Below, piece by piece: positions 42,901-51,662 of a stretch of DNA of 64,000 nucleotides. Position numbers and translations under genes: made by a program. A model generated the notes under the pieces. That model ran no database searches. It was not told the origin of the DNA and was given only the letters and a program-made list of their open reading frames with translations. This stretch comes from Deferribacteres bacterium (lineage in GTDB: Bacteria > Zhuqueibacterota > Zhuqueibacteria > Zhuqueibacterales > Geothermadaptataceae): assembly GCA_020633655.1 (NCBI GenBank), contig JACKDF010000008.1, positions 124,001 to 188,000 of the forward strand, read 5' to 3'. Within the stretch, counting starts at the first letter, position 1. Every line of letters starts with the position of its first letter.

Positions 42901-44303
42901 TAAATCAATTGCTTGATTTATCAAATCTCGACAAAGGGCAGTTGGCGCTTAAAACACGGCCAACAGAAGTAGTAAGCTTACTTAGAAGCTTTGTCGAATC
43001 TTTTCTACCCTACGCGAAAAATAAACACATCAATCTAACTTACACCGCAACACTGGAAGTTCTTTTTGCTTACATTGATCATGATAAATTTGGCACGATT
43101 ATCAACAATTTACTTGCGAATGCGCTAAAATTCACCCCGGATTCAGGCAAGGTAACAGTTACACTGGAGCGGCTGAATAGTGCTCTGCGAATCAATGATT
43201 TAGAGACAGATTGCATCTCAATCTCCGTGACTGACAGTGGAATCGGAATTGCCAAAAATGAATTGGGCATGATTTTCGAACGTTTTTATCAGACTGAACA
43301 GAACGAAAGTAGAAAATCCGAAGGCAAAGGTATTGGACTTTCTCTAACAAAGGAACTCACAGAATTGCACTATGGGAAACTAAATGTCGAAAGTTTGTTG
43401 CACCACGGTTCCACTTTTGTTGTGTTGCTGCCTCTCGGCAAACGCCATCTCGCAGAGTCCGAAATCGAGATGGAATATATTGAGTTGCAAGACCTTTCAC
43501 GTTTTGCCCAGGCTAGATCTGCACCTGGGGAGGCTATGACCAACCTTTCCGGCAAACCGGTTATACTCATCGTTGAAGACAATAGTGATATGAGGTTATT
43601 CATCCGTGGAATCCTAGGTAGTAAACACCAAATTATTGAGGCTGGAGGCGGCAATTCAGCGCTTGATACCATAACCGATAAAATGCCTGATTTAATCATA
43701 AGCGATATCATGATGCCGGATATGGATGGATTGGAATTATGTAAAAAATTGAAGGAAGATCTCCGTTTTAACCATATTCCATTGATCTTGCTAACAGCAC
43801 GCGCAGAGGAAGTAGATAAAATTAGAGGTCTTGACGCCGGCGCCGATGCCTATGTTGTTAAACCATTTAGTGAACAGGAACTGGCTATACATGTTCAAAA
43901 TATCTTGCGGCAACGCTCTGTATTGCGTGAAAAAATCAGGAAAGATATATTGCTGGAACCGCAAAATGGTGATGCGATAAGCGTCGATGAACAATTTCTT
44001 TTCAAAGCGAAAAAGGTAATTAAAAAACATCTTGATGATTGCGATTTTTCCATTGAAGTTTTTGCAAAAGAAATGGCTCTGAGTCGGTTTCACCTCAACC
44101 GAAAATTGCAACATATTACTGGTTTAAGCGCAAGTCGTTTCGTGCGAGAATTTCGTCTGCGTACCGCAGCTCAACTGCTCGAATCCAAAGCCGGCAATGT
44201 GTCGGAAATTGCTCTTGAAGTTGGATTTGACAATTTTGCTTATTTTAATCGGTGCTTTAAAGAGAAATATGGTTGCTCACCATCAAAGTATAAAGTCACA
44301 TAA
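39948..44303 (+). CDS. Hybrid two-component regulator: reg_prop sensor, kinase, receiver, AraC
   Basis: A 1451-residue one-protein regulator (HTCS). Signal peptide, then 14 blade motifs of the WIGTxxGLNRYD kind over about residues 45-700 (two seven-bladed propellers), a Y_Y_Y domain (about 740-815, TNVPPGEYLFHVKGSNNDG), one membrane helix (about 865-885), histidine kinase (His921 in SHEFRTLL), ATPase domain (DKFGTIINNLLANALKFTP, DSGIGI, GKGIGLSLTKEL), receiver (Asp1253 in ISDIMMPDMDG), and an AraC helix-turn-helix ending VGFDNFAYFNRCFKEKYGCSPSKYK. ATG 39948 is preferred to GTG 39945. The usual Pro after HEFRT is Leu here. Such regulators control sugar-use genes; the target here is not known. 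Confidence 0.95.
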   Translation: MQLHRIIFPVLFFEIIFTSLVAQPTHHFPIEHLSIENGLSNESINCILQDSHGFMWIGTSNGLNRYDGQKFKIFVHEPTDSLSLPSSWIMSLFEDYNGELWIGTDNGLCRFNRLKESFDRFIVNPGNPASLNEPRIKDICQTAIDSSALWIAIQVGERATNGGLHRFDLETKEITSFQYNPDDSTTISDNALRFLLEDDDGLLWIGTWAYGVNRFDPSHWQNPSFTRFVNDSENPTGLSHNAVWDGVKDRSGVLWFVTFGGGLNRYDPSTGAFSHYRHQPGNTNSLYSDQIADILIDSFGSIWLCDGMLTRFTPEDSSFVHIAFSENQTTLSNSFAPWTVYEDRSQILWVGTNGSGIFKIDLKPQKFRHYQHDRNDPQSLADNDIRFLFEDKDGFLWIATRNAGLSRFDPKSESFRDFSHNPNDPNTLSANDVRSIIQDSNGNLWIGTTAGLNIRKPGIEYFSRILFKTTQLDGPKTQPWVRSMLEDNAGIIWIGTRAHGLLKYDVKTDTISQFIVNEKAQIETRINDVRFIYEDCSGRLWVDMWHQENLFERETQKLIPITFQDEQGQQLRLGRDYFEDRNENLWGTSNGLNLLDPNTFTIRTYRVHPNPSRDIGFDQMNNKPLCIVEDKIGLLWIGTSMGLHKFDVQTKEFIAHFYKKDGLSSNRVFKILTDNSSRLWALTDRGISILDENRPPGEQIKNLGAAEGIHNSSSSYRAFIKSRNGDIYQGGSNGIFRFFPEVAKNNPHIPQVKLTDFKIFNKSVCLDSAVAETKLLELAYDQNFFTFSFAALDFTNPKQNRYAFKLHGFDEEWIQAEYRTEANYTNVPPGEYLFHVKGSNNDGLWNEKGASVRVSISPPWWHTRWAYAGWLIIALLVIFSLWYFHVRRMKLRNELRLKYFETQRMQELDRLKSRFFANLSHEFRTLLTLISGPLDFLQEYTQEEILRQNLPLRPYEQFKRYVSRENAIKYLRIMKNNTLLLTRLVNQLLDLSNLDKGQLALKTRPTEVVSLLRSFVESFLPYAKNKHINLTYTATLEVLFAYIDHDKFGTIINNLLANALKFTPDSGKVTVTLERLNSALRINDLETDCISISVTDSGIGIAKNELGMIFERFYQTEQNESRKSEGKGIGLSLTKELTELHYGKLNVESLLHHGSTFVVLLPLGKRHLAESEIEMEYIELQDLSRFAQARSAPGEAMTNLSGKPVILIVEDNSDMRLFIRGILGSKHQIIEAGGGNSALDTITDKMPDLIISDIMMPDMDGLELCKKLKEDLRFNHIPLILLTARAEEVDKIRGLDAGADAYVVKPFSEQELAIHVQNILRQRSVLREKIRKDILLEPQNGDAISVDEQFLFKAKKVIKKHLDDCDFSIEVFAKEMALSRFHLNRKLQHITGLSASRFVREFRLRTAAQLLESKAGNVSEIALEVGFDNFAYFNRCFKEKYGCSPSKYKVT

Positions 44304-44330
44304 GTGCAACAACCCGCCACATAAGTGCAA
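44297..44330 (+). repeat. 13-bp direct repeat at the end of the hybrid regulator
   Basis: CACATAAGTGCAA occurs at 44297-44309 and 44318-44330, 21 bases apart, the first copy overlapping the stop codon. It could be a binding site for the divergently placed regulation of the next gene or a small slippage duplication. Confidence 0.4.
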
Positions 44331-44401
44331 GCAGAGATCGCATCCATTCTATATCTTCCACATGCAAACAAAACTCACTTTCTATAAAACAGGAGATCAT
44401 C

Positions 44402-44767
44402 ATGTCCACGAACAAGCAGTTAATTCGTGATTATTTAAATGCGATTAGCGGCAAGCCTAAAACAGAAGCAGTGTTAGACAAATATACTACAGACCACGAG
44501 CTGAAGGAACACATTCGTTTTTTTGAGAGCGCTTTTCCAAAGTATAAACTCATCGATGAAGATTTAATTGAAGAGGGCAATAAAGTAGCTGTGCGCGCAA
44601 CTTTCCACGGTGTGCACAAAGGTGAATTAATGGGTATCGCGGCAACCGGCAAGGAAGTTTCAGTTTCGTTGATGCTGATTTATGAAATTCAGGACGGGAT
44701 AATCCATAAACACTGGATGGTCGCAGATCAGTTTGCGTTGATGCAACAATTAGGCGTGATAAAATAA
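44402..44767 (+). CDS. SnoaL-like / ester cyclase family protein
   Basis: A 121-residue NTF2-fold protein (IRDYLNAISGKPKTEAVLDKY, VAVRATFHGVHKGELMGIAATGKEVSVSLMLIYEI, DGIIHKHWMVADQFALMQQLG). This is the SnoaL-like polyketide-cyclase family as widely annotated. It has a strong AGGAGAT site. Substrate and reaction are not predictable from the sequence; many members have no shown enzymatic role. Confidence 0.85.
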   Translation: MSTNKQLIRDYLNAISGKPKTEAVLDKYTTDHELKEHIRFFESAFPKYKLIDEDLIEEGNKVAVRATFHGVHKGELMGIAATGKEVSVSLMLIYEIQDGIIHKHWMVADQFALMQQLGVIK

Positions 44768-44924
44768 AACTGAATCACCGATTATGTAATCGGATAAATT
44801 TCGAGTGCAAGTTTTTGGGTGAATGGATTTGGCATGGCAACAGAGTGCAGGATACCGACGTGGAGTGATATAAACATCCTGGCATGTAATCCTGACCGTT
44901 CAACAATATAATTGGGAGAGAAAA

Positions 44925-46127
44925 ATGTATAAACTTTTAATCATTTTGATTTCTCTTTCTCCACTTTATTCTCAACAAGAGAATATTCCCGGAAAAGTTG
45001 TAGTAGAAAGTACAAGCCAGTTTTGGATCGCATCGAAACTGGCCGTCACAGACAGCTTTTATATCAGAGTCTCCTTGCCGCCGGACTACAGTAATTCCTA
45101 CACAACCCGCTACCCCGTTTTATACCTCACTGATGCTGACACCTTCTGGGGTGCTGCCACCGATTTCCGGTGGTTTTTACACTGGCGAAATCCGCAAATC
45201 ATTATCGTCGGTATTGGTTATGGCTCGCGGACTGCGGCTCTAAAAAAACGCCGGGGTGATTTTTATTATAACCCCACTCCAGACGGCTCGATCGGCGCCC
45301 AAAAGTTCATCACTTTTTTCAACGACGAGCTTATCCCCGAAATTGAGTCACGGTATCGAGTCGATAATTCAAATCGCACACTTTTTGGCTGGTCGGCGGG
45401 AGCGACTTTCGCATTATATACTTTATTTAGCCAACCACAGCTCTTTCACAATTATTTGATTGGTGGAAACGGGCCGGTGACGGACGATCCTCTCGACAGA
45501 TTGGAACGTGCCTATTTTGAAAACAGTAAAAATCTTCAGGCAAAGGTTTATGCAGGAATCGGAATTTATGATAAGTATTATCCCAGATTAAAGAATTTTA
45601 TCGAAAGAATAGAAAACCGCGGCTATGAAGGGCTGCAGTTCAAGTTCGAAACGATCAGCACATTTACCCATTCCTACGAAGCGGGCGTCGCCCTAATGGC
45701 GAAAGGCCTGCAATACGTTTTCCATAAACCGGGTATCTATCTGAAATTTCTCCAGCTTGTTGAAGAGCACGGCATCGATAAGGCAATTGAGACCTATCAT
45801 CATCTTAAGACAACTTCGCAAGAAGAGTATGCTTTCAGTGAATCCGCTTTAAACAATGCAGGCTATTATCTGCTCAACTTGGGCAAGACCAAGGCCGCTC
45901 AAAAAATCTTTGAATTAAACATCGAAGAAAATCCCCAATCTGCTAATTCCTGTGATAGCATGGCTGATTTTTATTTGCAGGTCGGGGATAAAGAAAATGC
46001 ACTCAAATTTGTTTACCAAACCCTTGAAACTCTTGAAAAATTTCCTCATGCGAGCACAGCGATAGAAAAGACACAGATACAGCGGTGGGCTGATGAAAAA
46101 TTTCTGACAATTAAAAGTATGGATTAA
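44925..46127 (+). CDS. Secreted esterase with C-terminal TPR region
   Basis: A 400-residue protein with a short signal peptide (MYKLLIILISLSPLYSQ). The alpha/beta-hydrolase domain of the Esterase D/putative-esterase family spans about residues 20-290, with the nucleophile elbow FGWSAGATF and the His in TFTHSYEAG. The last 110 residues are TPR-like (YLLNLGKTKAAQKIFELNIEENPQ, ADFYLQVGDKENALKFVYQTLE). Start ATG 44925 follows a GGGAGAGAAA site. It probably cleaves an ester outside the cell. The gap 44768-44924 holds no gene. Confidence 0.85.
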   Translation: MYKLLIILISLSPLYSQQENIPGKVVVESTSQFWIASKLAVTDSFYIRVSLPPDYSNSYTTRYPVLYLTDADTFWGAATDFRWFLHWRNPQIIIVGIGYGSRTAALKKRRGDFYYNPTPDGSIGAQKFITFFNDELIPEIESRYRVDNSNRTLFGWSAGATFALYTLFSQPQLFHNYLIGGNGPVTDDPLDRLERAYFENSKNLQAKVYAGIGIYDKYYPRLKNFIERIENRGYEGLQFKFETISTFTHSYEAGVALMAKGLQYVFHKPGIYLKFLQLVEEHGIDKAIETYHHLKTTSQEEYAFSESALNNAGYYLLNLGKTKAAQKIFELNIEENPQSANSCDSMADFYLQVGDKENALKFVYQTLETLEKFPHASTAIEKTQIQRWADEKFLTIKSMD

Positions 46128-46249
46128 TTGAAAGACGAATGAGAACTCGTTCAAAATTTTATGCGGTTGCGCAAATTTACCGGATTCTCCACCGAACTCT
46201 TTCGATTTGACCACAAGCGTTACCGCCTGATTCTAACCAGGAGGTTTTA

Positions 46250-46621
46250 ATGAACACACAGTTAACTTACACCACCAGCGCCATTGCCTTGCTGATTTAC
46301 GGCATCGGCTTTATGCTGGCTCCCGGGCAATTGCTCGCTCTCTACGATGTTCAGCTCGATCTGAACGGGCTGGTCATCTCCCGCTTGCTGGGCGCCGCTT
46401 TTGCGGGATGCGGTATCCTCAACTGGCTCGCCAGAAAAGCTGAACATTCGCAGGCCATTTTAATGAGCAACTTCGTGCATTTTGTCATCGGCTTTGTTTT
46501 GGTTTTATGGGGCAGAATGTCTGGGGCGGGCAATGAACTGCTATGGCTGAATGTAGGGTTGTATTTGCTATTTGCGATTGGATTTGGGCGTTTAAGTCTA
46601 ATTCGTGGAAGACTAAATTAG
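46250..46621 (+). CDS. Small four-helix membrane protein (123 aa)
   Basis: A 123-residue protein with four hydrophobic segments (SAIALLIYGIGFMLAP, LLGAAFAGCGILNWLA, SNFVHFVIGFVLVLWG, LLWLNVGLYLLFAIGF). An AGGAGGTTTT site gives confidence in ATG 46250. It resembles DUF4345-like small membrane proteins, but I cannot assign a family firmly. Function unknown. Confidence 0.75.
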   Translation: MNTQLTYTTSAIALLIYGIGFMLAPGQLLALYDVQLDLNGLVISRLLGAAFAGCGILNWLARKAEHSQAILMSNFVHFVIGFVLVLWGRMSGAGNELLWLNVGLYLLFAIGFGRLSLIRGRLN

Positions 46622-46672
46622 AAAATTAAAATGATTCCCTTATCACTTTTAATCATTTATCTGGAGGTTAAC

Positions 46673-47341
46673 ATGAAATATGTAATTGTAATTTTGTTGA
46701 ACATCGGATTGTTAGCATTCATTGGTTGTTCTCAGAGTAAAACAGTGGCTCCCGATAGCCAACAAGAACAAAATATGGAAGTCCAAAGCAATGTAGTAGA
46801 ACAGCTCAATGCAATGATTAAAGAGAAGGATAGCGGTTTCACAAAACTATCCCAAGAAGATCAGCAATGGATTCAAGGACTAATTGCCCCGAAGGTTGCC
46901 AAAACTGCTGAGTCTCAAATTACTTACGTCACAGGTGTAATCGATTTTAGTCCGTGGACGCAGATCGATCCGGGAACAGTCTGGTTCGATAACAACGGTC
47001 TTATGCATATTGAAGGACAAAAAAACCGATATCCGGTTACTGGCGGCACCGCTGGTTGGTCAGATATAACCACGAACTGGATAATTAATCCGGTTACTTT
47101 CAATGGCTTTGGCTGGGGACCATTTGTGTTTAATGGAGAATGTACTTCCTGTCCAGGTTCACTTTCCGGCACATTTCAAGGCTTTGCATTTGCACAAATG
47201 ACCGCGGGTATACTCACCGGCGGCTTTGTTAGCAAAGGTAACGGCGGTTTTGATGACATGTATTATCTCGGTATCTTCCAGCAAACCACATCTGGGCCGG
47301 ATCCGGTTTTGATGAATTATCAGGGATTGGTAGTGGATTGA
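46673..47341 (+). CDS. Lipoprotein of unknown function
   Basis: A 222-residue protein. ATG 46673 is chosen because CTGGAGG is well placed and the N-terminus is then a lipoprotein signal (LLAFIGC, Cys about 20). The earlier in-frame ATG 46631 lacks such a site. The mature part is mostly beta-like, with GFAFAQMTAGILTGGFVSKGN and TSCPGSLSGTFQ, a two-Cys motif in the sense of CTSC. It starts a run of four + strand genes of unknown function ending at 52798. Family unknown. Confidence 0.65.
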   Translation: MKYVIVILLNIGLLAFIGCSQSKTVAPDSQQEQNMEVQSNVVEQLNAMIKEKDSGFTKLSQEDQQWIQGLIAPKVAKTAESQITYVTGVIDFSPWTQIDPGTVWFDNNGLMHIEGQKNRYPVTGGTAGWSDITTNWIINPVTFNGFGWGPFVFNGECTSCPGSLSGTFQGFAFAQMTAGILTGGFVSKGNGGFDDMYYLGIFQQTTSGPDPVLMNYQGLVVD

Positions 47342-47406
47342 AGACAAACGCAAGGCAATCCATTCAAAGGGATAAGTTAGTTTGAAATATACCTGAAAGG
47401 ATAATT

Positions 47407-47982
47407 ATGGCCCTGTATTACAATATGCAAAGAAATCCAGGTGCATTTGTTAGACACCACTGGCTCCACACAAAAACCGGGGATGGTAAAGAGCTCATCA
47501 CAGTATCGGGAATTACGGCTATCCACGTGAAGGGGCAAACACATCAACGGTGGTATAGGGAAACTGTTAACATGAATATAGATCTTACACATATGGTGCC
47601 GGATTGGCCTCTTGAGGATGGAAGCAGTGCAAAATCATGGATTAAACTTACAAATTGGGTGCCGTTTGTAACCATAAATGCAATTTATGATAGAGCACAC
47701 TCTGTCGATGCCGGATTCGCTGTTGATGAATTCTCTCTTGGAGTTGGGCGACCTATTGCGGGAACAGATATCCCGTACGATTTTTATTTGCCTTCAATGG
47801 AGCCGGCTATATCAAATTCAGTGGATATGCGATTGGTTGCCCGTATAGCTGTTCGTGATTCAGATGCATACCTTTATCGTATTGGATATCATGTGACACT
47901 TACTGGAGAATTTGTTCAACCTTATCCGGGACAATTGGATACTGGTGGTTTAGGAGATGATTATAGAGGAAGAGGTGTTTAA
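47407..47982 (+). CDS. Hypothetical protein (191 aa), beta-rich
   Basis: A 191-residue protein with an AAAGGATAATT site before ATG 47407. No signal peptide, no membrane helix. Mainly predicted beta strands (WLHTKTGDGKELITVSGITA, YLYRIGYHVTLTGEFV) and a Gly/Asp-rich end. A stretch SLGVGRPIAGTDIPYDFYLPS suggests a loop-rich globular domain. I do not recognise it. It lies 41 bases before the 1206-residue gene, so it is probably in one operon with it. Confidence 0.6.
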   Translation: MALYYNMQRNPGAFVRHHWLHTKTGDGKELITVSGITAIHVKGQTHQRWYRETVNMNIDLTHMVPDWPLEDGSSAKSWIKLTNWVPFVTINAIYDRAHSVDAGFAVDEFSLGVGRPIAGTDIPYDFYLPSMEPAISNSVDMRLVARIAVRDSDAYLYRIGYHVTLTGEFVQPYPGQLDTGGLGDDYRGRGV

Positions 47983-48041
47983 AAAACAAATATTATAACT
48001 GGAAATCTTTATGAAGTAAGATAATGCCAGGAGGGAACACC

Positions 48042-51000
48042 GTGAATAAAATCAGCGGAAAAATTATTGTTAAGGAATCTGGCATCGGGATTCCGAATTT
48101 ACTCATCGTTTTTTATGATTATGATCCAAAATCTCAGCCCGGGGATATTATTACATCTCAACAATCTGATGCAAATTTCTGGAGCGGCATAAAAGGCGAC
48201 CGGATCGGTTCTGTATTAACCGATAAAACCGGTTCGTTTACCCTCGAATTTGAGGACGATGTGTTCCTCGAAAAAAATGCCAACGACAGTGATGCCCGTC
48301 CCGATCTTTTGCTTTTTGTGTTGGGCCCGGAAGACACGCTCGATGAACCCGCAGACATCCCCTACGCAGCTTCGCCCAAAAAGCAAATCCTGCACTATTC
48401 TCATGTCATGCGTGCCAACGCTGGCCGCACGGAAAACTACATCATCCGCCTGCGAACCAAGCAGCTCGAAAACGCCGAAATCCCGATTCCGGCTGCTCCG
48501 ACACCGGGGGTCGCTGATAGCACTAATATAACCAATGTGTTGGAAGAATCTTTTAAATTACAAAACCAGATCAGCCGCAAACTTGCCAGTCACGCACGCA
48601 AAAAAGCAAAGCAAGTCAACGATGCGGAAAAAGCTGCGCAAACTGCTTTTCAGAATTTTTATCCATCTGCAATCCCAAAAACAGTTCGTGCCGATACGAG
48701 CTATCTTGCGCCGGGCAAAAATCTTAGAATTGCTCAGAGGAATCTCATCCAGCGTCGTTTGAATGCCTGGAAAAAGCCTGCTTCCAAGCAATCGATACAG
48801 TTTATCCTTACAAAAGGTGAAGTTGAAGAAATAGGTTTGGCTATCCACGATGACGGCACGGTTGAGGGGGAAGTAGGCGCTGATGAGGTCGTAGGTCGTG
48901 TTGAAGACAGCATGGATGGCGCCGAGATTTCAGCGCCCGAAAGTCCATTTGAACTCTGTCGCAATGAAATCGAAGCGGATAAAAAAATTGATGCAATCAC
49001 CGAAGATAAAAATGGCACAACGGAAGTGACTGACCGTACCGATGGCGATGGCGTCGATAGTCGCGGCTTGACCGCAGAAAAACTCACCCGCGATATGGTT
49101 GCCCTGCATATGGATCGCGCTACTTCGGCTGAAACCCAGGTGCGCTTCGAGAAACCGCAGGACCCTAGTGCGAAGGATATCAGTGAGACCGTCGGCAAAA
49201 TCGAATTCGGTGGCGGTGCGACTGATGTGACAGCTTACCATGATTTTTATAATTTGCAGATCGCCTTCGAACATGTGTGGACGGAAATATTCGACGGCAA
49301 TGTGGCAGCAGCAGGACGGGTTTTGTACAACCAGTGGGTGCAGTTTAAGAATGTTGCTTCGGGCATGGGAATCGCGGTTGATGAAGACATCACGGATGTT
49401 GAGACACTAGATGACTTGAAGGCACTAATGAGTTCTGTTGAAGCTTTAAATGCTCAATTGGATGAAACTGTTGAAATCCCACCACTTATTAAAAAACTAC
49501 TTCCTACACTTACACCAGAAATTTGGCAACAACTTGAACCATCTGATCAGAGCACACTAGTAGACTTTGCAGCTGAAGCCTACCTAAGCGAGATAACTGC
49601 TGAAGATGTCCCAGGCTTAGATACTGCTCGAAACCCAAGAAGATTAGAAGATGAAGAAAGGGAAAAACGTATAACGGAAAATCGTTTAAATGCATTAGAA
49701 CTGCTTGCTGCTGCAACTCGGAAAAAGATCACAAAAGACAAGAAACCAATAGGCTTGCAACAATTGTTAGCTGAACTCAATGGCCGTCTAAAATCTAAAT
49801 ATAGATTCGATATCTTTGCACCAGATTCGGTTAATTTAGGTGTGCTGGTAACCTACAGGCAGGAGTGGAAACCGGGTAAATTTCAGGTGGGCGATCTGGT
49901 ATCGACCATTCCGCTGGCTCCAAAAGAAGTGCGCAAATATAGCAAAAAGAGTGTGACCAAAAGAAGCCGTAAAGAAAAAGAAATCGAGAATGCTTTGAAT
50001 ATCCGCAAAGGTGAATCATCGAACACCGGGCGCATCGAGGGGGAAATCGTGCGCAAGGCGAATATCAAAACCAATTTCAAAGCCTCGGCTGAAGGCAGTA
50101 TTAATTTCGGTGTTGGCAGTGCGCAGGCGAGCACAGGGCTGGAAATCGACCAGGAAAAGAATTCGGCACAAACGAAAAAGGATTTTCGTGAAGCTGTCAC
50201 CAAAGCTGCTCAGGAATACAAACAAGAGAACAAGCTGGAAATCGAATCGAGCAGCGCGGTTGAATTCGAAGAAACCATTTCCGGAGAAATCTCCAATCCC
50301 AACGACGAGATTCCGGTAACCTACCTGTTCTACGAATTGCAGCGCCAGTACCAGATCAGTGAAAAGCTGCACAAACTAACGCCGGTTGTGCTGGTCGCCA
50401 ACCACGTGCCGAATCCCAAAGATATTGACGAAGACTGGCTTATCGCCCACGACTGGATTTTGCGGCGAGTAATTCTCGACGATACTTTCCTGCCGGCGTT
50501 GGATTTTCTCTCGCAAAATGTCGTCGGGGATGAGTTCTCTCTGGAAATTCTGCATGGTAATATGAAGCAACAGGCGAAGATTGTGGAAGAGCTGAAGGAA
50601 CAAGTCGGGCACAAAAAAAGAACGCATGAGGATGCACTGCAAGCTCTTGAAGAAAAACTCGCAAGCCACAGAACAAGAGTTCGAAGGGACGATGATGAAG
50701 AACGCATTGAAGCTGCCAGGATGGCTGCTGAAGCCGCACGCGAAGTGGTCGACCGATTCACTGCCGAGCTCAATCAATTGCGATCAGACTTGGCAGCGCA
50801 AGTCTCAGCACATCAAGAAGCGACGGACAAATACACAAATGCCCTGCGCGATCATCTCAACCGGCAGACGGAAATTGGCCGCCTGAGGAACCATGTGAAA
50901 GATAATATCCTGTATTACATGCAGGCGATTTGGGATCACGAACCGCCGGATCAGCGCTTTTTCCGGTTGTACAATATTGAGGTGCCGTGGTTTAGTAAGC

Positions 51001-51662
51001 CAAAGAAAATACTGAAAGGCGGTGGTATGAAAGCCGTTGTTGATTCTGGCACTGGCAAGGTTCACTTTGAAATGGAACCTTTTGCCTTTGTTCCCGACAT
51101 CCCGAAGGAATATCGCAAGTTGGTGGAAATAGCCGATTTGGACAACTTGCTCGGTTATAAAGGAAACTACATGATTTTCCCATTGAAAGAGAAAAATTAT
51201 CTCACAACACTAATGATGCTGCCCTATATTGACAAGCGAATGGATAAAGTGATCGCTAAAGACCCGGATGAATACGGTAATTTTACCATCGATGATTTCG
51301 ATGCCTATATGCGCTGTGTTTACGAGAAGTCGCCGGAAGACTTTGAAGCGAAGCGTGCGGAATTTAAGCAGGTGCTGCTGCAGCGTCTCTCCACCGCACG
51401 CCGCGATACGGAATTGGTGGTCGTGCCCACAGACTCGCTCTACATCGAAGCGTTGAAAGGCAAACACCCGATCATGGAAGATTTCAAGCTCATCCACCGC
51501 GCCCTCGACGTCAAAAAAGTGCAGGCCGAAGTGCGGCACGCAGAAATCGAGAACGTACGCCTGTCTGCTCGCCTGCTGAAAGGCGAGCTCGAGGACCCGG
51601 ATATTGAGAAAAAAATCGTCGTCGAAGGCGATGCGCAGGTTGAAGTTGGGGGAGGTGAGTGA
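48042..51662 (+). CDS. Large multidomain protein of unknown function (1206 aa)
   Basis: A GTG start at 48042 is preferred: AGGAGGG lies six bases before it, and an ATG at 48024 would place that site inside the coding region. N-terminal residues 1-130 look like a transthyretin/carboxypeptidase-regulatory domain (ISGKIIVKESGIGIPNLLIV, GSVLTDKTGSFTLEFEDD). The middle has helices and LGVLVTYRQEWKPGKFQVGDLV followed by TIPLAPKEVRKYSKKS. The region about 830-950 is a long coiled coil (EEERIEAARMAAEAAREV-like). The C-terminal part has a PWFSKPKKILKGGGMKAVVD segment and a final helical domain. No signal peptide. I recall similar uncharacterised proteins with the PLAPKE segment but no function. It may build a large assembly. 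Confidence 0.7.
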   Translation: MNKISGKIIVKESGIGIPNLLIVFYDYDPKSQPGDIITSQQSDANFWSGIKGDRIGSVLTDKTGSFTLEFEDDVFLEKNANDSDARPDLLLFVLGPEDTLDEPADIPYAASPKKQILHYSHVMRANAGRTENYIIRLRTKQLENAEIPIPAAPTPGVADSTNITNVLEESFKLQNQISRKLASHARKKAKQVNDAEKAAQTAFQNFYPSAIPKTVRADTSYLAPGKNLRIAQRNLIQRRLNAWKKPASKQSIQFILTKGEVEEIGLAIHDDGTVEGEVGADEVVGRVEDSMDGAEISAPESPFELCRNEIEADKKIDAITEDKNGTTEVTDRTDGDGVDSRGLTAEKLTRDMVALHMDRATSAETQVRFEKPQDPSAKDISETVGKIEFGGGATDVTAYHDFYNLQIAFEHVWTEIFDGNVAAAGRVLYNQWVQFKNVASGMGIAVDEDITDVETLDDLKALMSSVEALNAQLDETVEIPPLIKKLLPTLTPEIWQQLEPSDQSTLVDFAAEAYLSEITAEDVPGLDTARNPRRLEDEEREKRITENRLNALELLAAATRKKITKDKKPIGLQQLLAELNGRLKSKYRFDIFAPDSVNLGVLVTYRQEWKPGKFQVGDLVSTIPLAPKEVRKYSKKSVTKRSRKEKEIENALNIRKGESSNTGRIEGEIVRKANIKTNFKASAEGSINFGVGSAQASTGLEIDQEKNSAQTKKDFREAVTKAAQEYKQENKLEIESSSAVEFEETISGEISNPNDEIPVTYLFYELQRQYQISEKLHKLTPVVLVANHVPNPKDIDEDWLIAHDWILRRVILDDTFLPALDFLSQNVVGDEFSLEILHGNMKQQAKIVEELKEQVGHKKRTHEDALQALEEKLASHRTRVRRDDDEERIEAARMAAEAAREVVDRFTAELNQLRSDLAAQVSAHQEATDKYTNALRDHLNRQTEIGRLRNHVKDNILYYMQAIWDHEPPDQRFFRLYNIEVPWFSKPKKILKGGGMKAVVDSGTGKVHFEMEPFAFVPDIPKEYRKLVEIADLDNLLGYKGNYMIFPLKEKNYLTTLMMLPYIDKRMDKVIAKDPDEYGNFTIDDFDAYMRCVYEKSPEDFEAKRAEFKQVLLQRLSTARRDTELVVVPTDSLYIEALKGKHPIMEDFKLIHRALDVKKVQAEVRHAEIENVRLSARLLKGELEDPDIEKKIVVEGDAQVEVGGGE

